In this document: in pieces, positions 29,749 through 38,095 of the stretch
How the letters are laid out: every line of letters begins with the position of its first letter
How positions within the stretch are numbered: the first letter of the stretch is position 1
NCBI RefSeq assembly: GCF_009917385.1
Contig: NZ_QWLJ01000035.1
Location: 1 to 49,742 of the forward strand
Direction: 5' to 3'
Length of the DNA stretch: 49,742 nucleotides
Source: Roseburia sp. 1XD42-34
Lineage (GTDB): Bacteria; Bacillota; Bacilli; Bacillales; Amphibacillaceae
Position numbers and translations under genes: made by a program
Notes under the pieces: generated by a model
The model's input: only the letters and a program-made list of their open reading frames with translations
Database searches by the model: none
What the model was told of the DNA's origin: nothing

Positions 29749-29812
29749 GATCGAGGCTCCCGTTCAGCAACGTAGCAACTGGAATGGAGTTGCTGAGCGA
29801 TGGAGCCTGGGA
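29749..29812. repeat. Partial R1 repeat (copy G) forming a strong hairpin
   Basis: GGCTCCCGTTCAGCAACGTA then GCAACTGGAATGG resembles the distal end of R1. Here the sequence folds into a stem of about 17 bp: GGCTCC/GGAGCC outside CGTTCAGCAAC/GTTGCTGAGCG. It lies about 45 bases after the stop at 29709 and may terminate that transcript, though no T run follows. Confidence 0.55.
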
Positions 29813-29835
29813 ATAGAAAAGACGTTTAGTAATTC

Positions 29836-30158
29836 TTAATCTCTTATATCCATCTCATCTATTAACTCACAATTTAATTGCTTTCTTTCCTCTTCTGTTA
29901 ATTCTCTTTGTTCCTTCAAAACATAATTTCTCTTTCCCCAGTTATACATTAATGCATACACATATTCGGTTTGATCGAGTTCCTTATATTTGTCAAGTTC
30001 CCCATTTTTAAATTTCTTTAACGTATCTTTAAATAAACCCGAATAAACAATAAGCCTTTTTCCTTTTAACGATTTATAAAAAACTTCAAATACATGCTTA
30101 TCTACAAGATAATCACTGTCTTTTGCGGAGTACTTAGCAAGCTCAGAAACTTCTTTTC
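29836..30158 (-). pseudogene. 5'-truncated hypothetical gene at the right edge of the insertion
   Basis: About 107 open codons (EVSELAKYSAKDSDYLVDKH ... LTEEERKQLNCELIDEMDIRD) with no usable start codon until far inside. The frame runs up to the breakpoint at 30158 and stops soon after in the neighbouring gene fragment. It looks like a gene cut by the insertion event. No family recognised. Confidence 0.6.
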
Positions 30159-30265
30159 CATACCCAGCAATCTGGTAAATCTAGTGACTTCACTGCTTTT
30201 AATATCGTCATCATTTCAACGTCTTGCTCAATAGCCTTCATAATATCTTCTTTCGTTGATAACAA
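30159..30265 (-). pseudogene. Nucleotidyltransferase-family gene, 5' fragment
   Basis: TTG 30265, after GAGGGTGA, opens about 35 codons: LSTKEDIMKAIEQDVEMM, then TILKAVKSLDLPDCWV, a good match to the start of the family. The reading breaks at CTGGGTATG. The rest of the gene lies at 26326-26791. The promoter and start remain here, so a short truncated peptide may still be made. Confidence 0.85.
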
Positions 30266-30435
30266 TCGCTTCACCCTCTATTTATAAATTATTAGCACCT
30301 ATTACGTAGATGTAGGCTATTTTACGCTAGTTAGAATTGCATCTTTAAATTTTCAGTAATCCGGTTTATTTGTAAAAATTGAAGACAGAAAACAAAACTA
30401 AAACATCATCTTTGGTATTATAATCTATCTAGTTT

Positions 30436-30475
30436 AAAAGGGATTATAACATAATTTATCCAATCCCTTTTTTGT
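30436..30475 (+). terminator. Intrinsic terminator
   Basis: AAAAGGGATT (30436-30445) pairs with AATCCCTTTT (30462-30471), followed by T residues on the plus strand. On the minus strand it follows the small ORF 30487-30582 and could terminate that transcript, with a shorter T tract. Confidence 0.75.
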
Positions 30476-30486
30476 ATGGTGTAGAA

Positions 30487-30582
30487 TTATTTCCTGAAAT
30501 ACCTCAATAAACCGACTATGCATAAAAAAATCAAAGCAATGCTTCCAATAAATCCAAGTAGCATAAATAATATGAAATCCAA
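30487..30582 (-). CDS. 31-aa hydrophobic peptide
   Basis: TTG 30582 lies eight bases after AAAGGAGGG. The product (DFILFMLLGFIGSIALIFL, then CIVGLLRYFRK) is a single transmembrane helix with a basic C-terminal tail. A hairpin terminator begins about a dozen bases past the stop. Size, hydrophobicity and basic tail recall type I toxins or small membrane regulators, but no antitoxin RNA is evident and I recognise no family. Confidence 0.5.
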   Translation of the reverse strand: MDFILFMLLGFIGSIALIFLCIVGLLRYFRK

Positions 30583-30713
30583 AATTTTATCCCTCCTTTA
30601 TATTATGGTAACCTGCTTTTTAAAAAACTCAATATACAGCAAAATTACCATTTATCTGAATAACATTTCAATTATATATGTGAAATGTTATATTTATTTT
30701 AAAAGGAGGGAAT

Positions 30714-30812
30714 ATTCGTAAAAAGTTTATTGTTTTATTAGGTGTTTTGTTTTTAACTTTAAGCGGGGCTATTAGTGCTTCAACATCAGGTTTAATTCAT
30801 GAGAGTCAATAA
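30714..30812 (+). pseudogene. Short secreted-peptide gene without a start codon
   Basis: After AAAAGGAGGG the frame reads ATT CGT AAA AAG TTT ATT, giving RKKFIVLLGVLFLTLSGAIS and then ASTSGLIHESQ before TAA. It is a signal-peptide-like sequence. No ATG/GTG/TTG is in place; the expected start site reads ATTCGTAAAAAG, as if GTGAAAAAG had lost a base. Likely a decayed small gene or the stump of a longer secreted protein. Confidence 0.4.
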
Positions 30813-30857
30813 CATTAGAAATCTTGATTGATCACCAATTTTTTAAGGCTATTTCTT

Positions 30858-31718
30858 TTATCGTACCCATTTTTTTAGCCTCGCTACGTTTTCCTCTAAA
30901 AACAGAGCATTTTTTTCCACTCCTCTACGTTTACACCAACCGATACTATTAAAAGCATCCGTAAATTGATAAAAAGGTAATACATCCTCTAAGTTAATGA
31001 GTGGTCGAATACTGTTATAGCCATCTTTGTATGCTTGATACAAACTACTATCCAAACTTAAAATATCGCGATACAGCTTAGTAAAATCTATTTCTGTTGA
31101 GCCAAACCTTACACTTTCAAAATCTATTACTCCTGAAACACTACCATCATGAACAATGATATTTGCTGGGCGAAAATCCATATGTACAAAACTTGGACCA
31201 TCTGGAGGTGGCAATTGTTGTTTCATCTGTTTATATTTTTCAATAGCTTTTTCGTATAACCGTTCATCCAAGATGTCTCTTACATCTGCAGCAAAACTTT
31301 GAAACTGGCGTTCAATAAAGTTAGACCAGTTGTCAAATTCGTTATTTATGCCTATAAAATTATCGTAAGATGGGGTAACCGAATGCATGTTAGCATGAAG
31401 CGTCCCAACTTGATAAATTACTTTCGTTGTTGTTCTTGCTGTTAACGTCTTTCCTCTTAATTCAGATAATAACAAAGCACCAGGGCACTCCTCATCCCCG
31501 GGCCAATAATCTATCAAATAAGGGATTGGAACACTTCCTTGTAAAATTTTATACGCCGCTAACTCACGTTGGAATTTCAGCCTTGTAAAAGGAATTTTCA
31601 AATAAATATTTTTACCATATAACAAAGTACATTGATAAACGGTTGAGCTATGTGAGTCGTCCACCTCATTCCATTGTAGTACATTTAATCCAAATTTTTC
31701 GATGACGCGGCGTAACAT
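30858..31718 (-). CDS. Aminoglycoside phosphotransferase-family kinase
   Basis: 286 aa with the APH/choline-kinase fold. The catalytic loop FVHMDFRPANIIV (Asp acting as base, Asn for metal) and the VIDFES metal-binding motif are intact; the N-lobe lysine is in IYLKIPFTR. The phosphate acceptor may be a sugar, amino-alcohol or drug; a drug-resistance role cannot be claimed. ATG 31718 is preceded by AAAGGGGGGG; a TTG one codon earlier is also possible. It is downstream of acsA but beyond that gene's terminator on the far side, so it is transcribed separately. Confidence 0.82.
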   Translation of the reverse strand: MLRRVIEKFGLNVLQWNEVDDSHSSTVYQCTLLYGKNIYLKIPFTRLKFQRELAAYKILQGSVPIPYLIDYWPGDEECPGALLLSELRGKTLTARTTTKVIYQVGTLHANMHSVTPSYDNFIGINNEFDNWSNFIERQFQSFAADVRDILDERLYEKAIEKYKQMKQQLPPPDGPSFVHMDFRPANIIVHDGSVSGVIDFESVRFGSTEIDFTKLYRDILSLDSSLYQAYKDGYNSIRPLINLEDVLPFYQFTDAFNSIGWCKRRGVEKNALFLEENVARLKKWVR

Positions 31719-31746
31719 CAAACCCCCCCTTTTTCTAAGCGCGATA

Positions 31747-31781
31747 AAAACTGGTCATCCAACTATGGGATAACCAGTTTT
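31747..31781 (-). terminator. Terminator of acsA
   Basis: AAAACTGGT (31747-31755) and ACCAGTTTT (31773-31781), with TTTTT following on the minus strand, just past the acsA stop. Confidence 0.85.
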
Positions 31782-31789
31782 GTTACCTC

Positions 31790-33499
31790 TTATTCTTCTA
31801 ATGTAGATGTATCGCCAGTTGGCAATCCGAGTTCCCAGGATTTTAATAAACGCCGCATGATCTTTCCACTGCGCGTTTTTGGAATAGAATCTTTTACTTC
31901 TATCTCTCTAGGTGCAGCATGAGCACTTAATCCGGTTTTTACAAATTGTTTTATTTCATCTCGTAATGCTTCCGAGTCCTCGTACCCATCATTTAACGTA
32001 ATAAATGCTTTAATAATTTCTCCTCGTTCTGGATGCGGTTTACCGATTACACCAGCTTCTGCTACAGCAGGATGCTCGATAAGCTTGCTTTCCACTTCAA
32101 ACGGGCCAACTCTTTCCCCTGATGTATTAATGACGTCATCTAAGCGTCCTTGGAACCAAAAATATCCATCTTCATCTTTATAAGCACTATCCCCAGATAC
32201 ATACCAACCTTGGATAAAATAACTCTCAAATTTCCCAGGATTATTCCAAATGGCACGCATCATCGATGGCCAACCTTTTTTAATAGCTAAATTCCCCATT
32301 TGATAAGGGGGTAATTCATTTCCTTCATTATCAATAATCGTTGCTTCGATGCCTGGAATCGGTTTACCCATGGAACCAGGGCGTATTTCCAAGCAGGGAA
32401 GATTGACAATTAATTGTGCTCCGGTTTCTGTCATCCACCATGTATCGTGAATACGAAGATGAAAGACCTTCAGTCCCCATGAAATTACTTCTGGGTTTAA
32501 AGGTTCACCAACACTTAAGATATGACGTAATGGAGAAAGATCATATTTATCAACCGTTTCTTTCCCTGCACTGACCAATTTACGTAATGCAGTTGGTGCT
32601 GTATACCAAACTGTTACACGATATTTTTCAAGCGTATGATACCAATCATCAGGGGTAAATCTTCCCCCTCGGACAACATTCGTCACACCGTGGAGCCAAG
32701 GTGCAAAAATTCCATAGCTCGTACCTGTTACCCAGCCAGGATCAGCGGTACACCAATAAATATCATCTCTCTTTAAATCCAGCACCCAATCACCTGTTGC
32801 ATAATGCTGAAGCATTGCATTGTGCACATGGTAAACTCCTTTTGGCTTTCCTGTCGACCCAGAGGTGTAATGAAGAAGCATACCATCTTCTAAATCAACC
32901 CATTCCAGTTCTGTTTGATCGCTAGCTGCTTTCATTTCCTCGTGATAATAAATGTATGATTCAGCCCGCTCCTCGCCAACTAGAATAATTTTCTCAAGTG
33001 CTGGTAATTCAGCTTCTGGTACACGTTCTAATAAATCAGGCGTTGTAATCAGCATTTTCGCCTCACTATCTTGAAGTCGATCTTTAACTGCCTGCTCCAT
33101 AAATGCTTCAAATAATGGCCCTGCAATGGCACCAACTTTTAAAATACCAAAGAAAGCAACATAAAACTCTGGCGTTCTCGGCATAAATAAAAATACTCGA
33201 TCCCCCTTTTTTATTCCATATTTCCTTAATACGTTCGCAAACTTATTACTCTCTCGACGCAGGTCGTCAAAGGTTAGCTTTTCTTCTCGATCCGGTGATG
33301 AAAATAACAACGCAGTCTGATCTTTTTTCTCCGGGTTATCAGCGTGACGATCCACTGCCTCAAAAGCCATATTTACCTTGCCTGTTTCAAACCAAGAAAA
33401 GTTCGATTTTATACTGTCCCACGAAAATGTTTGTCTCGATCGTTCATAATCCTTAAGATTATGATTCCCTTCTCTAGCAGGGATCTTTTCCATATCCAC
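31790..33499 (-). CDS. acsA: Acetyl-CoA synthetase AcsA
   Basis: AMP-forming acyl-CoA synthetase that activates acetate. Seen: the phosphate loop HYTSGSTGKPKGVYH, DTWWMTETGAQ (aryl/acyl site and adenine contact), YVSGDSAYKDEDGYFWFQGR, and the catalytic lysine in TRSGKIMRRLL. 569 aa is close to B. subtilis AcsA (572), and the N-terminal HNLKDYERSRQTFSW fits. GTG 33499 is the start, seven bases after GAGGTG. The acuABC genes that flank acsA in B. subtilis are not here. Confidence 0.92.
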   Translation of the reverse strand: MDMEKIPAREGNHNLKDYERSRQTFSWDSIKSNFSWFETGKVNMAFEAVDRHADNPEKKDQTALLFSSPDREEKLTFDDLRRESNKFANVLRKYGIKKGDRVFLFMPRTPEFYVAFFGILKVGAIAGPLFEAFMEQAVKDRLQDSEAKMLITTPDLLERVPEAELPALEKIILVGEERAESYIYYHEEMKAASDQTELEWVDLEDGMLLHYTSGSTGKPKGVYHVHNAMLQHYATGDWVLDLKRDDIYWCTADPGWVTGTSYGIFAPWLHGVTNVVRGGRFTPDDWYHTLEKYRVTVWYTAPTALRKLVSAGKETVDKYDLSPLRHILSVGEPLNPEVISWGLKVFHLRIHDTWWMTETGAQLIVNLPCLEIRPGSMGKPIPGIEATIIDNEGNELPPYQMGNLAIKKGWPSMMRAIWNNPGKFESYFIQGWYVSGDSAYKDEDGYFWFQGRLDDVINTSGERVGPFEVESKLIEHPAVAEAGVIGKPHPERGEIIKAFITLNDGYEDSEALRDEIKQFVKTGLSAHAAPREIEVKDSIPKTRSGKIMRRLLKSWELGLPTGDTSTLEE

Positions 33500-33740
33500 G
33501 TATCATCACCTCGTATGCTTTAAAATTGGTATCGGTTACATATTCCTGCTGTTTACACTTTAATTAAGCTGATTCATACTAAACACTACCTAAATATGAA
33601 AGCAGCCAAGAGGCATTCTTTTTAAAATTATGTAAACATTTAGGTAACTAGTATCTATTTTAGAACATTTTGTGACATTTTTAAAGTGTTATCTTTATTT
33701 TACATCCATACGATGAATGAAAAAGAGGGCAGGAACCCCA

Positions 33741-33995
33741 TGAAGAAAGGGGGCACCTGTTTAGCAACGTAGCGAATGTAACAAATCAACTAAAGGTAAA
33801 GGAATCATGCCACTAAAACTGAGTATGCCGACATCAGGCGGCAAGCCCGTTTTTAGTCGGTCTTCCTCTTAGAGACGAACCAATGATGACTTATGGCGCA
33901 TTTCTACAGTCACGCGTGGCTGAGCGCATGCGGCGGACGTGGCTATTCGGTTATTTCGTTATCTCAAGCACTAATTTTATGCTTTCTTATCCTTC
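33741..33995 (-). repeat. R1 dispersed repeat, copy C (long form)
   Basis: Minus strand begins GATAAGAAAGCATAAAATTAG a few bases after the symporter-gene terminator. It contains GCCGAC/GTCGGT around AGGC/GCCC (nested hairpin) on the plus strand near 33826-33860. The rest of the spacer 33500-33740 holds only the upstream region of acsA. Confidence 0.85.
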
Positions 33996-34000
33996 AAAAT

Positions 34001-34026
34001 AAACACGCCTACGGATAGACGTGTTT
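34001..34026 (-). terminator. Terminator of the symporter gene
   Basis: AAACACG (34001-34007) pairs with CGTGTTT (34020-34026), with CCTA/TAG inside; a TTTATTTT tract follows on the minus strand. Just past the stop of the symporter gene and abutting R1 copy C. Confidence 0.65.
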
Positions 34027-34041
34027 TAAAGCTAACATGGT

Positions 34042-35277
34042 TTAAGCTGATTTTTCCTCCAGCAGATCATTTTTGCGTTTTTCATTTTCTGAGATAATAT
34101 ACGCACACGCCGCATCTCCTGTTATATTTAAGGATGTACGTAACATATCCAATAATCGATCTACTCCAATAATTAAGGCAATTCCATCTACAGGTAAGCC
34201 TACTTGTTTTAACACCATCGCTAACATAATCAATCCTACCCCAGGTACCCCTGCAGTTCCAATGCTTGCTAGCGTAGCTGTTAAAACAACCATTAGCATT
34301 TGACTTAAGCCTAACGGTTCTGCATAAACTTGTGCAATAAAGACTGTAGCAACTGCTTGCATAATTGCAGTCCCGTCCATATTAATCGTCGCACCCAATG
34401 GTTGAACAAAACTACTGATTGATTTTTTTACACCCAGTTTTTCTTGCGCCATCTTCATCGATACTGGCAATGCAGCACTTGAACTAGAAGTACTAAAAGC
34501 AACGGACATTGCCGGGAAAAACGATTTATAAAATTTCACTGGACTTGCTTTTCCTAATGTCTTAATAGCAATGCTGTACGTAATGACACCGTGTAACACT
34601 AAGGCTAAAATAACTGCAAACATATACATAAACATCGAACCTAACGCATCTAACCCAGCTTCTCCCACTGCTGAGGCAATTAAGGCAAACGCACCGTAGG
34701 GAGCAGTTTTCATAATTGCATTAACAAGGAAGATCAATATTTCATTTGCCTGTTCAAATAAATTGCGTATACCACTCGTTTTCTTACCAAGCACAGCTAA
34801 TGCTACTCCAATAAAAATAGCAAAAGCGATTATTTGTAGCATGTTTCCTGTAGACATTGCTTCAATTGGATTCTTTGGTATAATTTGCACAATTGTATCC
34901 ATAATTGGTGGCGCTGCCTCTTCTTCATATGAAGCATCACCTATGTCAAACGTTCCACCTTCACCTGGTTTCAGAACCACTCCTACCCCTAAACCTATAA
35001 CTAAAGCGATAGCTGTAGTTATTAAGTAAAAGCTAATCGTTTGTATTCCTATTTTTCCTAATTTTGATGGATTACCTAATCCCACTGTGCCGAGTACAAT
35101 AGACACAAAGACAATTGGCACTACAATCATCATAATTAAATTTAAAAATATTTCTCCAACTGGGTTCAATGCATACGTATCAATCACAGAAAACACATTA
35201 GTAGGTGCAAACGTTAAGCCAATACCTACAGCAACTCCTAATATTAGGGCAATTAATATTTTCTTTGTAAGACTCAT
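34042..35277 (-). CDS. Dicarboxylate/amino acid:cation symporter (DAACS family)
   Basis: Sodium- or proton-coupled glutamate/aspartate/dicarboxylate transporter of the GltP/GltT family. Eight predicted transmembrane helices and both re-entrant loops are visible: STSSSSAALPVS (HP1), GATINMDGTA (TM7 NMDGT), GTAGVPGVGLI (HP2) and DRLLDMLRTSLNITGDA (TM8 substrate-binding Asp/Arg/Asn). ATG 35277 is preferred to 35283 on ribosome-site spacing (GAGG plus nine). 411 aa. Which substrate it carries is uncertain; the arginine in DMLRTS points to acidic substrates. Confidence 0.9.
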   Translation of the reverse strand: MSLTKKILIALILGVAVGIGLTFAPTNVFSVIDTYALNPVGEIFLNLIMMIVVPIVFVSIVLGTVGLGNPSKLGKIGIQTISFYLITTAIALVIGLGVGVVLKPGEGGTFDIGDASYEEEAAPPIMDTIVQIIPKNPIEAMSTGNMLQIIAFAIFIGVALAVLGKKTSGIRNLFEQANEILIFLVNAIMKTAPYGAFALIASAVGEAGLDALGSMFMYMFAVILALVLHGVITYSIAIKTLGKASPVKFYKSFFPAMSVAFSTSSSSAALPVSMKMAQEKLGVKKSISSFVQPLGATINMDGTAIMQAVATVFIAQVYAEPLGLSQMLMVVLTATLASIGTAGVPGVGLIMLAMVLKQVGLPVDGIALIIGVDRLLDMLRTSLNITGDAACAYIISENEKRKNDLLEEKSA

Positions 35278-35781
35278 AAGCATCTTCCTCTCTTGTTCTA
35301 TCTCTGTTAACCGTAGACCAAAAACCGAATAATTAATAAAATAGAAAGCGAAAGACTACTCAGTATTCTCAACTTTTTTAGGTCTCAGCTTTTAAAGCCT
35401 TTAGTCTAGTTAAAAGAATGCGCTTTCTTTACTTTTTCGTTGTAGAAGGTCTTTCTTCAGATATAAGAACTTGCTTTTTGTACAACCTTATCCTATTGAA
35501 TATTTGGATGAGTGGTAGAGTTTAAGAAATGGGATATAACGAGCAGCGTCTAGCAAGGTGTTAAAAAAAATTAGAGTTGCTTTTTTATTTTACCATTTTT
35601 TCTGCTGCTTGAATAGTTCTATTTTTTGGAAGAAAGAAAAAGAGCATTTTCTCCTCTTTATCATATCTATTAAATTATCAGCTTCACATAATGCAATAGA
35701 ATATCGCAATCTCTTCTTTAATGTAAGAGTTAAGTTTCAACACTTTTAACACTAGTTATACCTACATTTTCTTACATTTGC
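35278..35781. other. Symporter-bioB divergent spacer
   Basis: About 500 AT-rich bases with no credible gene; it contains the upstream region of the symporter gene. I see no riboswitch. The BirA-like operator listed next lies at its right end. Confidence 0.5.
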
Positions 35782-35818
35782 ATTATCGTTAATCAAAAAA
35801 AAAAAAGTTAACAATAAT
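35782..35818 (+). promoter_or_regulatory. BirA-type biotin operator upstream of bioB remnant
   Basis: ATTATCGTTAA (35782-35792) and TTAACAATAAT (35808-35818) are inverted arms (10 of 11 match) separated by 15 bases of mostly A. This matches the known BirA box architecture of Firmicutes (TTGTTAAC - 15 - GTTAACAA). It remains intact although the gene it controls is dead. Confidence 0.75.
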
Positions 35819-35873
35819 ACGATTTTATGTTGTTTTTACTTACATATAAATATGAGAGGATGAAATTCTATTT

Positions 35874-36793
35874 ATGTTAAATTTTCAATATTTAGCAAAT
35901 GATATTATAGAAGGGTACGCATTAACCGAGGGTGAAAGTCTAGCCATTTTAAATTGCCCAGACAATGCTATTCTACCGCTATTGCATAGTGCTTATTCTA
36001 TTAGAAAACTCTACTACGGCAATAAAGTAAAATTAACTATGATTATAAATACGAAAGCATGCTCAGAAAATTATGGGTATTGTGCACAGTTCCGCGTTTC
36101 CACAAATCCCATTTAAAAATACAAAATGATGGACAAAGCTTTCATTATAAAAGAGGCAGAAAGATCCAAGCAAATGAATGCTGGTACGTACTGCATTGTT
36201 GCCAGTGGGAGGGTAAACAAAACGGGAATTGAACCACATTACAAGTGCCGTTAAGGAAATTAAAGAAAAGTTACCCTTTAAAAATTTGTGTTTGTCTTGG
36301 CATCTCAAAACCAGGACAAGCAGAGCAACTAAAAGATGCAGGTGTTGACAAATATAATCACCATATAAATACGTCTAAAGCTCACCACCATAATATTGCT
36401 ACAAGTCATACCTATCGGAATGAAAGAAACGAAACAAGATGTTATCCAAATGGCATTGGCCTTAAAAGAATTAGAAGCTGCTTCTATTCCTGTAAATTTT
36501 TTACACGCAATGGAAGGAACGATACTTGAAGGAACGGATGAGTTAAACCCATTGTATTGCTTAAAAGTTCTATGCTTGTTTCTTTTTACGAACCCCACCA
36601 CCGAAATTAGAATGTCTGGAGGGCATGAAGTAAATTTAAGAAGTCTACACCTCTAAGCTTATATCCAGCAAATTCTATGTTCATAGGAGACTATTTAAAC
36701 ACCACTGGACAAGTAGCCACAAAAGATTTTCAAATGTTAAAAGATCTTGGTTTTGAAATTGATTATGGAGAAACGAAAGCATCTGTATATTAA
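35874..36793 (+). pseudogene. bioB: Biotin synthase BioB, frameshifted remnant
   Basis: Consecutive pieces in different frames match BioB: MLNFQYLANDIIEGYALTEG (35874), then MDKAFIIKEAERSKQMNAGT (36126), PLKICVCLGISKPGQAEQLK (36270), IGMKETKQDVIQMALALKEL (36414), and [20 protein letters not shown]. The last piece runs to TAA 36793. The radical-SAM CxxxCxxC region reads ACSENYGYC, so one cluster cysteine is now tyrosine and residues are missing before it. At ~920 bp it is short of the ~1 kb gene. Clearly non-functional. Confidence 0.9.
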
Positions 36794-36826
36794 AGAACCA
36801 GCTATAATTGGATGCGGCATCTATGG

Positions 36827-36870
36827 ATAAACGATAAAGTATGACAGCAAACTATTCCCTTATCGTTTAT
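36827..36870. terminator. Hairpin between bioB remnant and MFS gene
   Basis: ATAAACGATAA (36827-36837) and TTATCGTTTAT (36860-36870) are perfect 11-bp arms with a 22-base loop, between convergent units. No T run, so it may be a weak bidirectional terminator. Confidence 0.5.
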
Positions 36871-36880
36871 GCATGTGTGA

Positions 36881-38095
36881 TTACAGGTGGATTTCTGAGA
36901 ATGGGTCTGCTCTTTTATATCCTCCATGAAGCTTCATACTTAGTGTCATTAAGAAGGCTATTGCTATACATCCTGCTAGGAATAAATGTGTACCTGCTCT
37001 CCCCCATATTTCTACCACAACCAGCGAAATAATCGGACCAAGAGAAGCACCAATAAATAGAACAAATGCATAAAATGAGGAAGCAGCAGATCTTTCTAGT
37101 CCACTAATGTCACCAATTATCTTCATAATAACCGGGAAGGTACAAGCTATCCCAGCTACATACGTTATACTCATAATCACGATAAGCGGCAGGCTACTAC
37201 TTACACCCATCAGAATTAAACTAATCATACTGAGGCACAAGCTAAAGCGGAGAAGCGTCAGTTCTTTCACCCGACAAGCTATTTTCGCTGCAATTGGCGA
37301 AAAAATCATACCAATAACTCCTAAGGCCCGCACATAGAAAATATCCTCATCTGATAAATAATAGGGTGCTGCTTGCAAATAGTCTCCTAAAATCGTATAC
37401 ATGCCAATAAAAGTAAACAGCAGGGGGAAAGTAATACCGTAACATAATAGTAAATTTTTCCGTTTTGAAATCACTCTCCATTGTCGCATGTATTCAGCCA
37501 TAACATTTTTTTTCGTTTCATTGCTTACTTTTGGTAATAACCATATAAACAAAAGAGCCGTAACGATATAAATAGCAGCAAACAAATAGAACACCGACTG
37601 CCAATCCAATAACTGGCTTACGTGATCTGCAACAGCTTGACCAATAACACCAGATAACACATAGCCAAAACTAATATAACCAATTACGGTAATACGCCAA
37701 TGGTCAGGAAATAGTTCAAACACATATGCAAGAGCTGTGGGAGCGAATGTTGCCGCAAACAAGCCTTGCAATGCTCGGAAAGTTAAAACCGTATTATAAG
37801 CTTGGGGCAGGGCTGTCAAGAACGTAAAGCAAGCTAGTACCAAGAGTCCAAAAACGATAATCTGTTTATTTCCAAATTTTTGTGATAAAGGAGCAAACAA
37901 CAGAAAACCACAAGCATAAAAAACAGAAAATACACTGCTCATCCAAGCGGCTTGTTGTTCTGTTACCTGAAAATAAGCTGCTAAAGAATCCGTAATAGGG
38001 ATTATTATATAAACAGCAGAGACAACAACAAGGGCACCCCAAAATAAGAGAATCGTATAGATATAATTATTTTTAAGTAATGGTGGCTTCACCAT
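36881..38095 (-). CDS. MFS transporter
   Basis: About 404 aa with twelve predicted membrane helices in two bundles. The inter-helix loop LSQKFGNKQIIVFG matches the MFS motif A pattern, and RALQGLFAATFAPTALAY resembles motif B (RxxQG). It is nearest to the drug/metabolite-proton antiporter group, but the substrate is unknown. The start is uncertain: ATG 38095 lies four bases after GGGAGG; GTG 38092 is better spaced. It converges on the bioB remnant. Confidence 0.85.
   Translation of the reverse strand: MVKPPLLKNNYIYTILLFWGALVVVSAVYIIIPITDSLAAYFQVTEQQAAWMSSVFSVFYACGFLLFAPLSQKFGNKQIIVFGLLVLACFTFLTALPQAYNTVLTFRALQGLFAATFAPTALAYVFELFPDHWRITVIGYISFGYVLSGVIGQAVADHVSQLLDWQSVFYLFAAIYIVTALLFIWLLPKVSNETKKNVMAEYMRQWRVISKRKNLLLCYGITFPLLFTFIGMYTILGDYLQAAPYYLSDEDIFYVRALGVIGMIFSPIAAKIACRVKELTLLRFSLCLSMISLILMGVSSSLPLIVIMSITYVAGIACTFPVIMKIIGDISGLERSAASSFYAFVLFIGASLGPIISLVVVEIWGRAGTHLFLAGCIAIAFLMTLSMKLHGGYKRADPFSEIHL

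Larger units (their letters stand above)
26783..30167. mobile_element. 3.37-kb insertion splitting the nucleotidyltransferase gene, with 9-bp direct repeats
   Basis: CATACCCAG occurs at 26783-26791 and again at 30159-30167, exactly at the two breakpoints of the interrupted gene, so the inserted DNA is 26792-30158. It is more AT-rich than its surroundings by eye. Contents: a 30-codon ORF, a terminator, a helix-turn-helix gene, palindromes, a lipoprotein gene, a matrixin-like protease, a membrane-anchored protein, a partial R1 repeat and a 5'-truncated ORF. The ends (ATGCCACAAGGG and, inverted, GAAAAGAAGTTT) are not inverted repeats, and no transposase or integrase is present. It is either a passive insertion or a degraded element. 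Confidence 0.8.

Noticed and set aside
30858..31718. APH-fold gene as an aminoglycoside-resistance determinant
   Set aside because: Only the generic kinase fold motifs are present; the family covers many other substrates and there is no resistance context.
35558..35749. Plus-strand ORF in the symporter-bioB spacer
   Set aside because: AT-rich chance frame with biased F/S/I composition and no ribosome site.
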